From Microbotryum silenes-acaulis (taxonomy: Eukaryota > Basidiomycota > Microbotryomycetes > Microbotryales > Microbotryaceae), in the NCBI GenBank assembly GCA_003665825.1, contig QPFY01000047.1:1-32770 (forward strand): a stretch of 32,770 nucleotides of DNA. Reading direction: 5' to 3'. Made by a program: the position numbers and the translations under genes. Positions 1 to 9,400 of this stretch are shown piece after piece. The notes under the pieces were generated by a model, which saw nothing but the letters and a program-made list of their open reading frames with translations, did no database searches and was not told where the DNA came from. Every line of letters begins with the position of its first letter. The first letter of the stretch is position 1.

Positions 1-841
1 CTCCTTGCCGTTCAAGTTGACCGGACTTGCACGCTGGGTTCCTACCTCGTCGATCGCACCGACCAATCGACTTGCTGGCAAAGCTGTCAAGATTCCCCAC
101 GGAACGCCTCCTCATCCGTTCAAATCTTACTTAACACCGTCCACGTTGGGCACGTTGATCCGCACAGCCAGGACTCGGGCTTCTTCGGGCCACTCGGCGC
201 TCGAATTCGGTGACGATCCTTCGCACTCCAATCAACCTCGGCGATTCGCTCGGCCGGCTGGATATGTACAATCACCATCCCACCTCTGCGATATGCACGT
301 TCGTACAGACTCTGGTTATTCGGTCGTGGATAGTGCTCAGCGACGCACGGTGTTCCATCCCCTCTCGCTTGGTAGCGACGAACTCGTTTGGCGGTCACTA
401 AGCGCTCAAACGTCCGCAAGGTCAGTGCATGCCTTCAAATTGAAATGCTTTCCTTCCTCCACACCTCGTATTGCAAGTGTGTGCACTATCGCTCATGTTT
501 GACGGTTGAATTGCTCCACCAGGCTTTAGTTCCCCAACTGCGCTCAACTCGACTCTTTGGACTCCGAACTGCTCGCAACCGTTTTCAGTCCGTCTCCCGG
601 AAGAATGGTCGTCGACTCTTTCCAATTGAAGTTCCAGACGTTTTTGGCGGGACTTGCTCTGCTCGACTTTGAACTCCTCTCGATCGGTCCCGAACTAAAA
701 ACTCAACTCGGTGCGACCGATCGTTCGTCGATGAGCATGCAGGCTCTCATTTTTGCCGCTGCTGTCTCCGCCACCCAAGACTCGATATTGCCGATGTCCT
801 GTGCGAGGAGGCTTTCCAACTATCCAAACTCTTGTGGGTGA
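1..841 (+). pseudogene. Relic of unrecognised cassette gene, copy 0 (left end missing)
   Basis: This is the last part of the cassette gene relic. The conserved frame can be followed through a DRTCTL..YLVDRT stretch (about 20-70) and into the segment that ends TRLAVTKRSNVRK just before 421. An intron-like element spans 421-522 (102 nt): GTCAGTG at the left, TTTGAC internally and CCACCAG at the right. It has no in-frame stop, so the frame also reads straight through it from 388 to 672. The 3' module (557-841) reads LLSIGPELKTQLGA and MQALIFAAAVSATQDSI. It is then frameshifted relative to the other copies near 786 (GATATTGCCG where others have GATATTTGCCG). The product is not recognised. It is probably dead. 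Confidence 0.4.
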
Positions 842-1354
842 CCTAGCGCCCTGCCGCTCGCCTCGAGATTGAGAACGAAGGACCACCTTGACTCTTTGCC
901 CACCGCTCAAGCGACGTTTGCTCCTTTCACTTCTTTCCCTACATTTCTGAGGTACGATCGCATGTGTTCCTCGATGCAATACCATTCGATCTTTGAGCTC
1001 ATGTGCGTGTCTGAGAACCTTTGGATCTTCTTGACCCATTTTTGCCGGGTTTTCCTGCGGCCTCCGACATGGTTCTCGCGCAAACGACTTCAATGGAATG
1101 TTCTTGAATCAAATCTAACTTGAGCGCTGGACTACCAACTGCTGAACGCAATCAAAACTATATCGGAGTACGTCACAGTGACTCACTGGATTGATCGTAT
1201 TCGTTGCTCATGTTGCCATGCGTACTCGTCGCTGCTGCCGACCGAGCTGACATGCCGCGGTCCGTTTAGAGTGACCTTCAACCTTGCGATCGCATCCCTA
1301 GCCTTTTACTACAGCCTTTTCACGACTCTAGCAAGTAAATAAGTGTGAAGAACA
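1..1354. repeat. Partial subtelomeric unit U0 (tail only)
   Basis: This is the right-hand end of a repeat unit whose start lies outside the window. Bases 1 to about 1350 align almost base for base with 22840-24190, the tail of U4, apart from a few small indels (the offset drifts from 22839 to 22847). It holds the end of a cassette (about 1-841) and then a conserved tail of about 500 bp from 842 to 1354. That tail recurs at the end of every unit and ends at the anchor GCTGCTTGCAG. I see no credible gene in the tail itself. The start of the tail carries the shared phrase GTCTGAGAACCTTTGGATC near 1008. Confidence 0.85.
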
Positions 1355-1486
1355 GCTGCTTGCAGTGGTACGTCGTGAATCAACACCGGAGGGTTTCTCG
1401 GCTTTCACGCAATGTCGAACCTCTGCGGCCGCATCCCTCACCGACGAGCATGACTGAAAGTATGCTTTGACACTGAAAAGAAGCCC

Positions 1487-1714
1487 GTGGATTCTTCCGT
1501 CAAGGCTAAGAAATTCAACTATAAAGGTCCGCTTTCGATCGTCGAAGGATCACTGTCCGATCGACCAGCGAAAAGTAAAGGAGCCGAGTTTGCGCGATCG
1601 AGAGTATCTCCGAGTCCTTGCGCGACTTTTCAACTCGATCAGAAGTCGAAATTGACTTCAACACGGTGGTCATCATGTTGTAATAGGTCTGTCAACCGGA
1701 GTCAGACAGCTTGA
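1487..1714 (+). CDS. Small basic Ser/Lys-rich hypothetical frame (75 codons)
   Basis: This open frame starts MDSSVKAKKFNYKG and ends NRSVNRSQTA. Its ATG lies in the context CCCGTGG/CCCATGG, which is well conserved among units. Here the base before TGG is a G, so the written start is GTG. In U5 the same frame (24334-24561) starts with a true ATG and differs by only a few residues. In the B units the frame stops after about 11 codons (6349 in U2, 17706 in U4). No signal peptide, membrane segment or known domain is visible. The near-identity to U5 reflects recent duplication and is not independent evidence of coding. Confidence 0.12.
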   Translation: MDSSVKAKKFNYKGPLSIVEGSLSDRPAKSKGAEFARSRVSPSPCATFQLDQKSKLTSTRWSSCCNRSVNRSQTA

Positions 1715-1828
1715 AGCATGCTCCAATTCGAGTTGTATTGCTTGCAGCAGTGACCCGATTGAAAGGACCCGCTCGACCGAGATCGGGTGTGCTGCGGCAT
1801 CACTTTTGCTTTTTGATCTCGGAGAACG

Positions 1829-2236
1829 GTGCCGAGGAAAATACTGCATCAACCTCCCAATTTAGCACGGCACGCCGATCGACCCGCCGCTTTTTCGCAT
1901 ATTCGAGTGTTCTCTGAGAGTGGGAAGCATTTGTCTGCAGGAGGGCCAGTGAGAATGAGTCGATGCGTCACCCCGTGTCCTCGGCTGGGTAACGATCGAG
2001 TTTTTTCCGCCGACAGTGCTAACTGGACGATCTTCTCGGCGCCATCACCCCTGTATTATTTCAAACGCATGCCTTTTCACCGAAAAAGAGTCGTCAGATC
2101 GACCTCACAGCGAACTACAATCATCGTCGAAGGCGTCCGAACAAAAACTTGTCCGCAAACGAAGTGCCGACCGCGTCATCTTTTCACCGACGATCTCTGG
2201 AGGAACGCTACGCTCAAGCTGTGTTCACGCCGCTAG
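1829..2236 (+). pseudogene. Relic frame C, copy 1 (CPQTKCRP...FTDDL)
   Basis: This is a 135-codon open stretch whose last third contains IIVEGVRTKTCPQTKCRP and FTDDL. The same words occur in the matching place in all six units. It runs out of the conserved frame after FTDDLW, where the other copies continue with a VFTPPDIT-like ending. Function is unrecognised. The spaced cysteines (CPQTKC) look like half of a metal-binding knuckle, but no second pair is visible. It is best read as the decayed part of a gene. Confidence 0.3.
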
Positions 2237-3212
2237 ACATCACCTGAGAACTCAACCCACCTCTTAATGCATTTCACAGCATTGCGGTCTGCGAGCGGCC
2301 CGACTGAGATGTGCTTCAAAAAACACGCTCCTGACTCTAAGTCTCGTCTACCATCGGGCGATGATCTCGCTCGTAATCGGACCAAAGAGCTGCTCCCGGA
2401 TCAGAGGTGTTTTTCCTTAAATATTCCCACACGGCTCGTATCTATTTTGGGAACAGCTTTTGAGTAAAGAAATGACAAGCGTACAGGCGTGCTCAGTGAC
2501 CCGGACGATCGACCTCCTCCGACTCTCGCCACGGACGCCGGCGGCCGACTCGTTCAACGACCCACGCGGTGACCTCGGAGGTACTCGCTCTCTCTAGCCT
2601 TGAAGTGCCCTCGGATCCTTGCTCGATCTTCGAGTCTTAAAGTGCAACAGGTCGACTGGACTCGAGCAAATCGGAGACCGAACTTTCGGCCAAGCGCGCC
2701 GAGCTTCGGGATAGTTCGGATCTTTTGCGCGGTTAGCGACTTCGGACTCGCGCGCGCCAACGCCCCTTTTCCTCTCCCCACTCGCACCACTGGCCTCGAC
2801 TCGGACTCGGCACTGACCGCACCACGCCACAACTCGACGTCACATGCTTTCACATCGTTCCGATGCACCATGTAATCTGCAAGATGCATCTCGATCTCTC
2901 CCAACTACAGCTCAACGTGTCACCTCAACCCGACTGATTCGGGCACGGTGCGACGTCGCACAACACGGTTAACGACATGTCCAACATTGCCATCATCAAT
3001 ACGGTACAAATAAAACTGCACCCTGAGAGGGAGTGGTCACTTTCAGCAGCGTACTTGCTTGCGTCGATGCATCGCTCGAGCGTACTCGGTCGGACACGTG
3101 CTTGGTCAGCGCATCGCCTCGTTGACCCCGGTCGCCCTCTCGCTGCTCGACCGATGAATGTGGTGAGCTCTTCATTCAGATAGTATCCAGCGTCATCACA
3201 TTTGCTCACCTC

Positions 3213-4215
3213 ATGTCTTCTTTGCTGCTTATCACTCTTCAGATCGCGCGTTGGCCGACTCGCTGGCATCCGAGCCTGGCACCATACCACTCTGTGACTT
3301 GTAGGACCATACTCTGCGCATCTGTCATCAGCACCATCGAAGACATGATCAGCCTTCTTGAGGTCTCGCATCGATGCACACATCACTTGGTCCTCGTCGC
3401 CCATCGAACACCACTGTCGGCCTGGGACAATGTCCTCCGCCACCCCCACATCGTTCACTCGCGTTCTCAACGTCGACCGATCACTCGAATGCAACTCCTC
3501 ACGTCTCTTTTCGATCGAATCGAAGGGTCTCAACGATGCGGCAAGCCCGGGGTTTGTCGCATCTTCTGTTGCACAACTCGACTGGTTTTGTCAATGTCGA
3601 GATCGGACACCTTCATCGGCTCAAGCACTTTCTCGACCGCGCCGCGAATCACTCAACCTCCCGCGCCCGTCATCCAGCTCTTCGAGTCATCCGTTCAAGG
3701 TCACTACGTCTCAACTCGTCGCTCTAAACACCCCCCGAACTCGTTCGGCAGTCACAAAGCGAACCAACGTCCGAAAGGTCAGTGAGTGCCTGTAACCTGA
3801 AGGCTTTCCCTTCCTCCACCTCGTATGTTGCAAGTCTGTGCCCTCTTGCTTATGTTTGACTTTTCTTTCGCTCCACCAGGTCATGGATTTTGGCCGGCGC
3901 TTAACTCGACTCTTTAAACTCCGACTCGTTCGAAACCGTTTCTAGCTAGCTCTCATGGATGGACCTCGATCTCCTCTCGATCGGCCCTGACCGCAAAACT
4001 CAACTCGGTGCGATTCGACGATGGTGAAAGCTCTTATCTTTGCGGCTGCTGCCTCCGCCACCCACGACTCGATATTAGCCGATCTCTCGCACCACTCGAC
4101 ACAACTCGTCTTTTCTCTCACTGCGCGAAGACACGACGAAGCACCACCTTGCCGTCATGGTGAAACATCACTTCCTCGGTACATGCGGCTCGACCTTGCT
4201 CGACCCGGCACTTGA
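3213..4215 (+). pseudogene. Relic cassette, copy 1 (short form, internally deleted)
   Basis: The clearest conserved words are ITQPPAPVIQLFESS (about 3650-3695), matching AQSPALVIQLVKAS elsewhere, followed directly by SKHPPNSFGSHK. About 450 bp present in U3 at this point is missing. The intron-like element is 3778-3879 (102 nt, GTCAGTG..TTTGAC..CCACCAG). Next comes the short-type 3' module (about 3950-4215): MVKALIFAAAASATHDSI, then a stretch that in U3 reads LLDPALDVSPGTG before TAA. Two frames alternate here because of 1-nt indels in a T-run near 4115. No product can be assigned. Confidence 0.35.
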
Positions 4216-4230
4216 TGTGTCACCCGGAAC

Positions 4231-5846
4231 TGGCTAAGGCAAGCGGAACTCATTCAGCAACTGCAACACTCTCAACATCACCAATCGGCTTTCAACGACT
4301 CGATAACGAGCTCGAAGGTAGCTACAGTTGCGTCCGGGCTATGTCAATTGCTCACTTGAGCCCTCGGGACCGGAACTGCTCGACCTCGGACGACTCGCTC
4401 AGACCGCCCACAGTGAGCTGTTTCGATCTTAGCTCTCACTTGCGACTTGCACTCCTTGCTGATGAGACGAAGATATGCCGTGTCACCGCGTACTGCAGAT
4501 CGTTGGTCACGGAAGACCTGGAATGGGAGCGCTCACTCGAATGGACCTTCGCACGAATTCGCTCACACGCTCGCACGTCCCACAGCCGAGTTCGTGAATT
4601 ACCATTCCTCGGTTTCTCTTGCGACAAGGTCCCAGCACGCAGACTAGTTGCGGCCTTCTCGCCACGGAGGTCCGCCGGAGATCCTAGCTCGCCCAGCAGC
4701 TTTCGAGCCGCTGCGAGCGGTTTGCTCAATCGCCCGCCCTCGTCATCCAGCTTGTCAAGGCATCTGTCCGAAGCCACTACATCTCAACTCGTCGTTCTCA
4801 ACATCCCGCATTCCCGCTCGCCGTCCTCGCCGTCCTCGCCGTTCAACTTGATCGGACTGCTTTCAACCTCTTCGATCGCATCATCCAATCGACCTTCCGG
4901 CAAAACTCTCGAGATTTGCCACAGACAACCTCCTCATCGCTGCACATCTTACTCGAACTCCTTATTACGTTGTGCATGTCGAAGGATAAAGTCCCGACTC
5001 GGGCTTCTCCGGACCACTCGGCGCTCGATTTCAGCGTCAGACCGTGACGATCCTTCGCACTCTCAATCGATCTCGGCGATTCGCTCGACCAGCATGATAC
5101 GTGCGATCACCATCCCACCTCGGCGACTTGCACGTTCGTACATGCTTCACCAACTCTGGCCATGCGGTCATGGACCGCGCTCAATGACGCACGGTGTTCC
5201 ATCCCTTCTCGCTTTCGCTTGTCACCTCGCTTGGTAGCGACGAACTCGTTTGGCAGTCACTAAGCGCGCAAACGCCCGAAAGGTCAGTGCATACCCTCAG
5301 CCTAAAGTCCTTCCCTCCCTCTCGATGTCGTGTTGCAAGTGTGTGCACTATTGCTCATGTTTGACGGTTGATTTGCTCCACCAGGTCTTGGATTTCCGTC
5401 TGCGCTCAACTCGACTTTTTGGACTCGGAACCGTTTCCAGTCCGTTTCCCAGAATAATGGTCGTCGCCTACTTGCGGATCCAGACTTTTTCGGCAGGACT
5501 TGCTCTGCTCAACGCTGATCTCCTCTCCATCGGCCCCGACCTCACAACTCAACTCGGTGCGACAGATGGCTTGTCGACGAGTATGCAGGCTCTCATCTTT
5601 GCCGCTGTTGTCTCCGCCACCCAAGACTCGATATTTGCCGATGTCCTGTGCGAGGAGGCTTTTCCAACCATCCAAACTCTTGTGGGTGACCTAGCGCCCG
5701 GCCGGCTCGCCTCGAGATTGAGAACGAAGGACCACCTTGACTCTTTGCCCCACCGCTCGAGCGACGTTTACTCCTTCCAGTTCTTTCCCTCCATTTCTGA
5801 GGTACGATCGCATGTGTTCCTCGATGCAATACCATTCGGTCTTTGA
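4231..5846 (+). pseudogene. Relic cassette, copy 2 (full length, near-open)
   Basis: This copy has the longest near-open frame in the window. One + frame runs from 4212 to 5846 (544 sense codons) with a single TAG at 5235-5237. Conserved words in that frame are FQRLDNELEG, CVRAMSIAHLS, DRNCSTSDDSLRPPTVSC, LRLALLADETKICRVTAYC and EDLEWERS. Codon alignment with U2 over about 4452-4550 gives 19 differences. Eleven are at third positions and seven are silent, which suggests past selection on protein. A 5-nt insertion near 4283 and a 1-nt loss near 4668 relative to U3 break the frame. The intermediate frame ends at a conserved TGA (5045-5047). The last part reads RTRLAVTKRANARK up to the 102-nt element (5283-5384), then the long-type 3' module. 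The protein family is not recognised. N-terminal helices rich in Q and L would suit a coiled coil. Confidence 0.45.
4816..4842. repeat. 9-bp microsatellite (CCGTCCTCG)
   Basis: Three near-perfect tandem copies of a 9-bp unit lie within the U1 cassette. U3 has a single degenerate version at the same place (near 14610). The length is a multiple of three, so it does not disturb reading frame. Confidence 0.6.
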
Positions 5847-6684
5847 GCTCATATGTGCGTGTCTGAGAACCTTTGGATCTTCTTGAGCCATTCTTGCCGG
5901 GTTTTCCTGCGGCCTCGGACATGGTTCTGCCGCAAACGACCTCTATGGGATGTTCTTGTATCAAATCCGACATCAACTCTGGACTACCAACTGCTGAACG
6001 CAAGCAAAACTGTGTCGGAGTATGTCAAAGTGACTCACTGGATCGATCGTATATGTCGCTCATGCGTATGCGTCGCCCATGCCGACAGAGCTGCAGTGAC
6101 ATGCCGCGGTCCGTTTAGAGTGGGCTTCAACCTTGCACTCGCATCCCTAGCCTTTTACTATCGCCTCTTTCCGGCTTTCGCAAGTAAACAAGTGTGAAGA
6201 ACAGCTGCTTGCAGAGGTATGCCGTGATTCGACAGCGAGGGGCTTCCTCGGCTTTCACGCAAAGTCGAACTTTTGCGACCCGCATCCCTCACCAACGATC
6301 ATGACTGAAAGTATGCTTTGACACCGCAAAGCACCCCATGGATTCTTCCCTAAAGACTGAAAAATTCCATTAAGAAAGTCCTCCTTTGAGTGTCGAAGAT
6401 CACTATCCGATCGACCAGCGAAAGTAAAGGAGCCGAGTTTGCGCGATCGAGAGCCGACCTCCGAGTCCTTGCGCGACTTTTCAACTCCAAATCAGCACTC
6501 GAAAGTGACTCCAACAAAGTAACCATCATGTAATAGATCTCTCAAAAGGATTCCTGTAGCTTGCAACATGCTTCGATACGAGGTATATGGCTTCCAGCAA
6601 TGACCTGTTGGAAAGGACCACATCGACCTAAATCATGTGTGCTGCGGGATCACTTTGGCTTTATGATCTCGAAGACCTGTCCCG

Positions 6685-7119
6685 ATGAAAATACTGCCTC
6701 AACAGGACCGCAATCTAGCACTGCGCGCGTATGGACAGCTATATTCGATTTTTGAGTGTTCTGAGAGTGAGAACAGCTATCTGCCGGATGGGGCTGCGAG
6801 AATGAGTCGATTACTCCTTACTTGTCTCTCAGCTCGGCGACCATCGAGCCTTTTTGCCGACAGTGCTAACTGGACGATCTTCTCCGCGCCATCACCATAT
6901 CTCTTGACTATTTCAAATGAATGGTTCTGTACCGAGAAGAAGTCCTCAGATCGATCTAACAGAGCATTGCGTTCATCGTCGAAAGCGACCGAACTTGTCC
7001 GCACTGCAAGCGAAGTGCCGACCGCAGCGAGTTTTCACCGACGATCTGTTGGAGAAAGCCATCTCTCAAACTGTATCCACGCCGCCAGATACCACTTGAG
7101 CGCTCAACTCATCTCTTGA
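6685..7119 (+). pseudogene. Relic frame C, copy 2
   Basis: The words KCRPQRVFTDDLLEKAISQTV and STPPDTT lie in a frame open from 6917 to 7099. A longer neighbouring frame (6685-7119) carries ADSANWTIFSAPSP in the part before it. The switch between frames indicates an indel relative to U1. Spacing within the unit matches the other copies. Confidence 0.3.
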
Positions 7120-7570
7120 TGCATTTCACAGCATTGCGGTCTGCGCGAGACTGAGATGCGCTTCCAGGACACGCCCGCGGTTCTCGTCTCCCATCGATGA
7201 CTCATCTCGACTCCGAGTAATCGGACCAACGATCTGCTCCCGGATCAGATGTGTTTGCCCTCAAACATTCCGACGCACCTCGTACATATTCTGGGAATAG
7301 CCTTTGAGTAAAAGATTGATGAGTGTACGAGTGTGCTCGGTGACCTGGACGAGTCGACCTTTTTGCCGCGGACGCCGCCGGCCGACTCGTCCGGGCCCTC
7401 GCACCGAGTTCGGAGGTACTCGCTCTCTCTAGCCTTGAAGTTCCCTCGGATCCCTGTTCGATCTTCGAGTCTTGAAGTGCAACAGGTCGACTGGACTCGA
7501 GCAAATCGGAGACCGTCGGATCTCTCGGCCGAGCGCGCCTAATAAGCTTCCCGTCGGCGCCGAGTCTGCC

Positions 7571-7610
7571 TGAGTTCAGCCGAGTTCAGCCGAGTTCAGC
7601 CGAGTTCGGT
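7571..7610. repeat. 10-bp microsatellite (CGAGTTCAGC), four copies
   Basis: There are four tandem decamers, the last one changed at its end. U4 has three copies at the matching place (18928-18957), and the A units have none. This is a simple slippage tract. Confidence 0.75.
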
Positions 7611-8042
7611 CGGCCAACGGCTCAACTTCGGACTCGCGCGCGCCAACGCTCCTTTCCCTCTCCCCACTCACTCGCACCACGCGCACCACTTGACCCGCCT
7701 CGACTCGACTCGGCTTTGATCCCACTACACCACAACGCTCTCCCCACATCACCCAATCGGCAAGATGCAGCTCGGCCACGCTCGACGGACGCTCGACGTG
7801 TGCCTTTGTGCGGGCTCACGCGGGCACGGTGCGACGTCGCACGACACGACTATCAACGACTCCAACATCGTCATCTTCAGCAAGATACGCTGAACAGGTT
7901 GATCTGAAAGGACGTGGTCACTTTCAGCAGCGTACTAACTACGTCGATGCATCGCTCGAGCGTCCTCGGTCGGACACGTGCTCGGTCACCCAATCGCCTC
8001 GATCGCCCCGTTCGCCCTCTCGCTACTCGACCGATGGGTGTG

Positions 8043-8127
8043 GTGAGCCCTTCATTCAGATAGTCCTCAGCTCTCGTCCCATTCGCTCAGCTCATGATCG
8101 TCTTTGCTGCTCATCACTCTAGTTCAG
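8043..8127 (+). other. Intron-like stretch in unit head (85 nt)
   Basis: GTGAGC follows GGTGTG, a CTCA-type branch-like motif is present, and CAG precedes ATCGCGC. The same ends occur at 3163-3242 (80 nt), 14017-14101 (85), 19390-19474 (85) and 30272-30350 (79, GTGAGT). In U5 the donor is present at 26027 but the acceptor has been deleted. Conservation of both ends through length changes of 5-6 nt fits a former spliceosomal intron. The flanking exons are not identifiable. Confidence 0.35.
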
Positions 8128-8721
8128 ATCGCGCATTGGCCGACTCGCTGGCATCCGAGCTTCGCACCGAACCGCTCTGTGACTTGTACGACCATACTCT
8201 GCGATCACAATGCCACGTCCTCATCAGTAACATCAACGTGATTGTCCCCCTTCCTGAGGCCTCGCATCGATGTACACATCACTCGACCCACATTGCCGCA
8301 CTGTCGGCCTGTGAGGATCACCTCGGCCACCCCCACATCGTTCACTCGCGTCGTCAACGTCGACCGATCGCTCGAATGCAATCACTCGCTGTCACATCGG
8401 GTCTCTTCGACGAGTCTCACCGACGTGGCAAGCTCGGAGTTTGTCGGAACATCTGTTGCTCGACTCGGCGACCATTTGATCGATGCCCGTCCGAAGCTTC
8501 GCACCCATCATCGACCCTCGGTCCGATCGACCGATCAACCGACCGAACTGACAAACCTCTTCCGCCCGATCTCGCGCCCGCCCCGTCCGTGCTCATCCCA
8601 TCACCACGACGTGCGAAGTAACAACTCGTTCGCCCCTCGCGATGGCTTCCTCGACCGCCTCAACCGTCGACCTTCCACCGTACTCGTGCTCGATCGCCAT
8701 AGACTCATTGTTATCAACTGA

Positions 8722-9400
8722 CCTGACCTACTCATCATGAGCGCCGACCCCACGATCGCCCCATTCTCGAATCCTATGGCAATTCACCTATCGATACGAT
8801 TCACCTCACCCCATGTTGTTCTGTATCGCCGCACCCGAGCTCGACACTATCCCGTGATCTTCACTTCCACACCGGCGGGTCAGCTCGATCAATCAGGACC
8901 CCAGTCTGGTATGCTCTCCTCTCCAACCCGGGTCTCCATCGTCTCGAGTCCCTACAATACTGATGCTTTTACAAACACTCATCTGTGTTTCACAGCATTG
9001 CCCCGACATTTAGATCCGACTCGCACGTCGCCATCCTCAGCTTCGCACCGACTTGGTCACACATCGCCCCCACCCCATGCCACGAGCTTGTGATTCAATA
9101 TTACGATCGCCAATACGACTTCGCTCGACCCGAGTTCTGTCATTTTCTTGGGATCAGCTTGACTCTTCGGCGCTCTTTTTGGCTGGCTCGGCACTCGAGC
9201 ATTTCATCGAGCAGCTTCGTCTCGGCTCGAACCGTTCGGCACTCCGATGATCAGCTGGACCCGTCCATCTCTCAGGCAACTTGCTTCGGTTATACCGAAG
9301 CGACGATCAAGCACCAACTGACATGGGTCCGCCTCGATGTGCCCACCCTGCCCGAATCGCCACTCCAACTCGCTCGGTCAACTCGAGCTCTAACTCAACC
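8722..9400. repeat. B-type specific module, copy in U2
   Basis: This segment is shared only by B units: here, about 20073-20780 in U4 and about 30962-31648 in U6. It contains a pyrimidine-rich CTGTGTTTCACAG just before the open stretch that reads SHVAILSFAPTWSHIAPTPC and YDRQYDFARPEFCHFLGISL. U6 keeps the same frame with many substitutions, but these are not concentrated at third positions (my hand count over about 45 codons was roughly 10 first, 6 second, 6 third). Coding is therefore doubtful. Confidence 0.6.

Larger units (their letters stand above)
1355..6203. repeat. Subtelomeric unit U1 (type A)
   Basis: Unit boundaries are set at the anchor GCTGCTTGCAG (1355, 6204, 11293, 17571, 24201; degenerate at 28860). 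In order U1 holds: a small basic open frame (1487-1714); a second relic frame (1829-2236); the box CTCTCTCTAGCC near 2587; a conserved pyrimidine tract (2763-2780); the box TCGATGCATCGCTCGAGCG near 3064; an 80-nt intron-like stretch (3163-3242); a short cassette (3590-4210); a full cassette (4231-5846); and the conserved tail (5847-6203). The stretch 2260-3060 is repeat DNA with no frame I trust. Bases 1480 to about 1970 match U5 at about 99%, and later parts are more diverged. Like U5, and unlike U3, its first cassette lacks about 450 bp before the 102-nt element. Confidence 0.85.

Noticed and set aside
4436..4777. Minus-strand 113-codon frame in the cassette
   Set aside because: Substitutions between U1 and U2 favour the plus-strand frame. 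The minus frame is its shadow.
9150..9290. B-module frame (YDRQYDFARPEFC) as a conserved gene
   Set aside because: Hand codon comparison of U2 with U6 gave more first- and second-position than third-position changes, so there is no sign of selection on protein.
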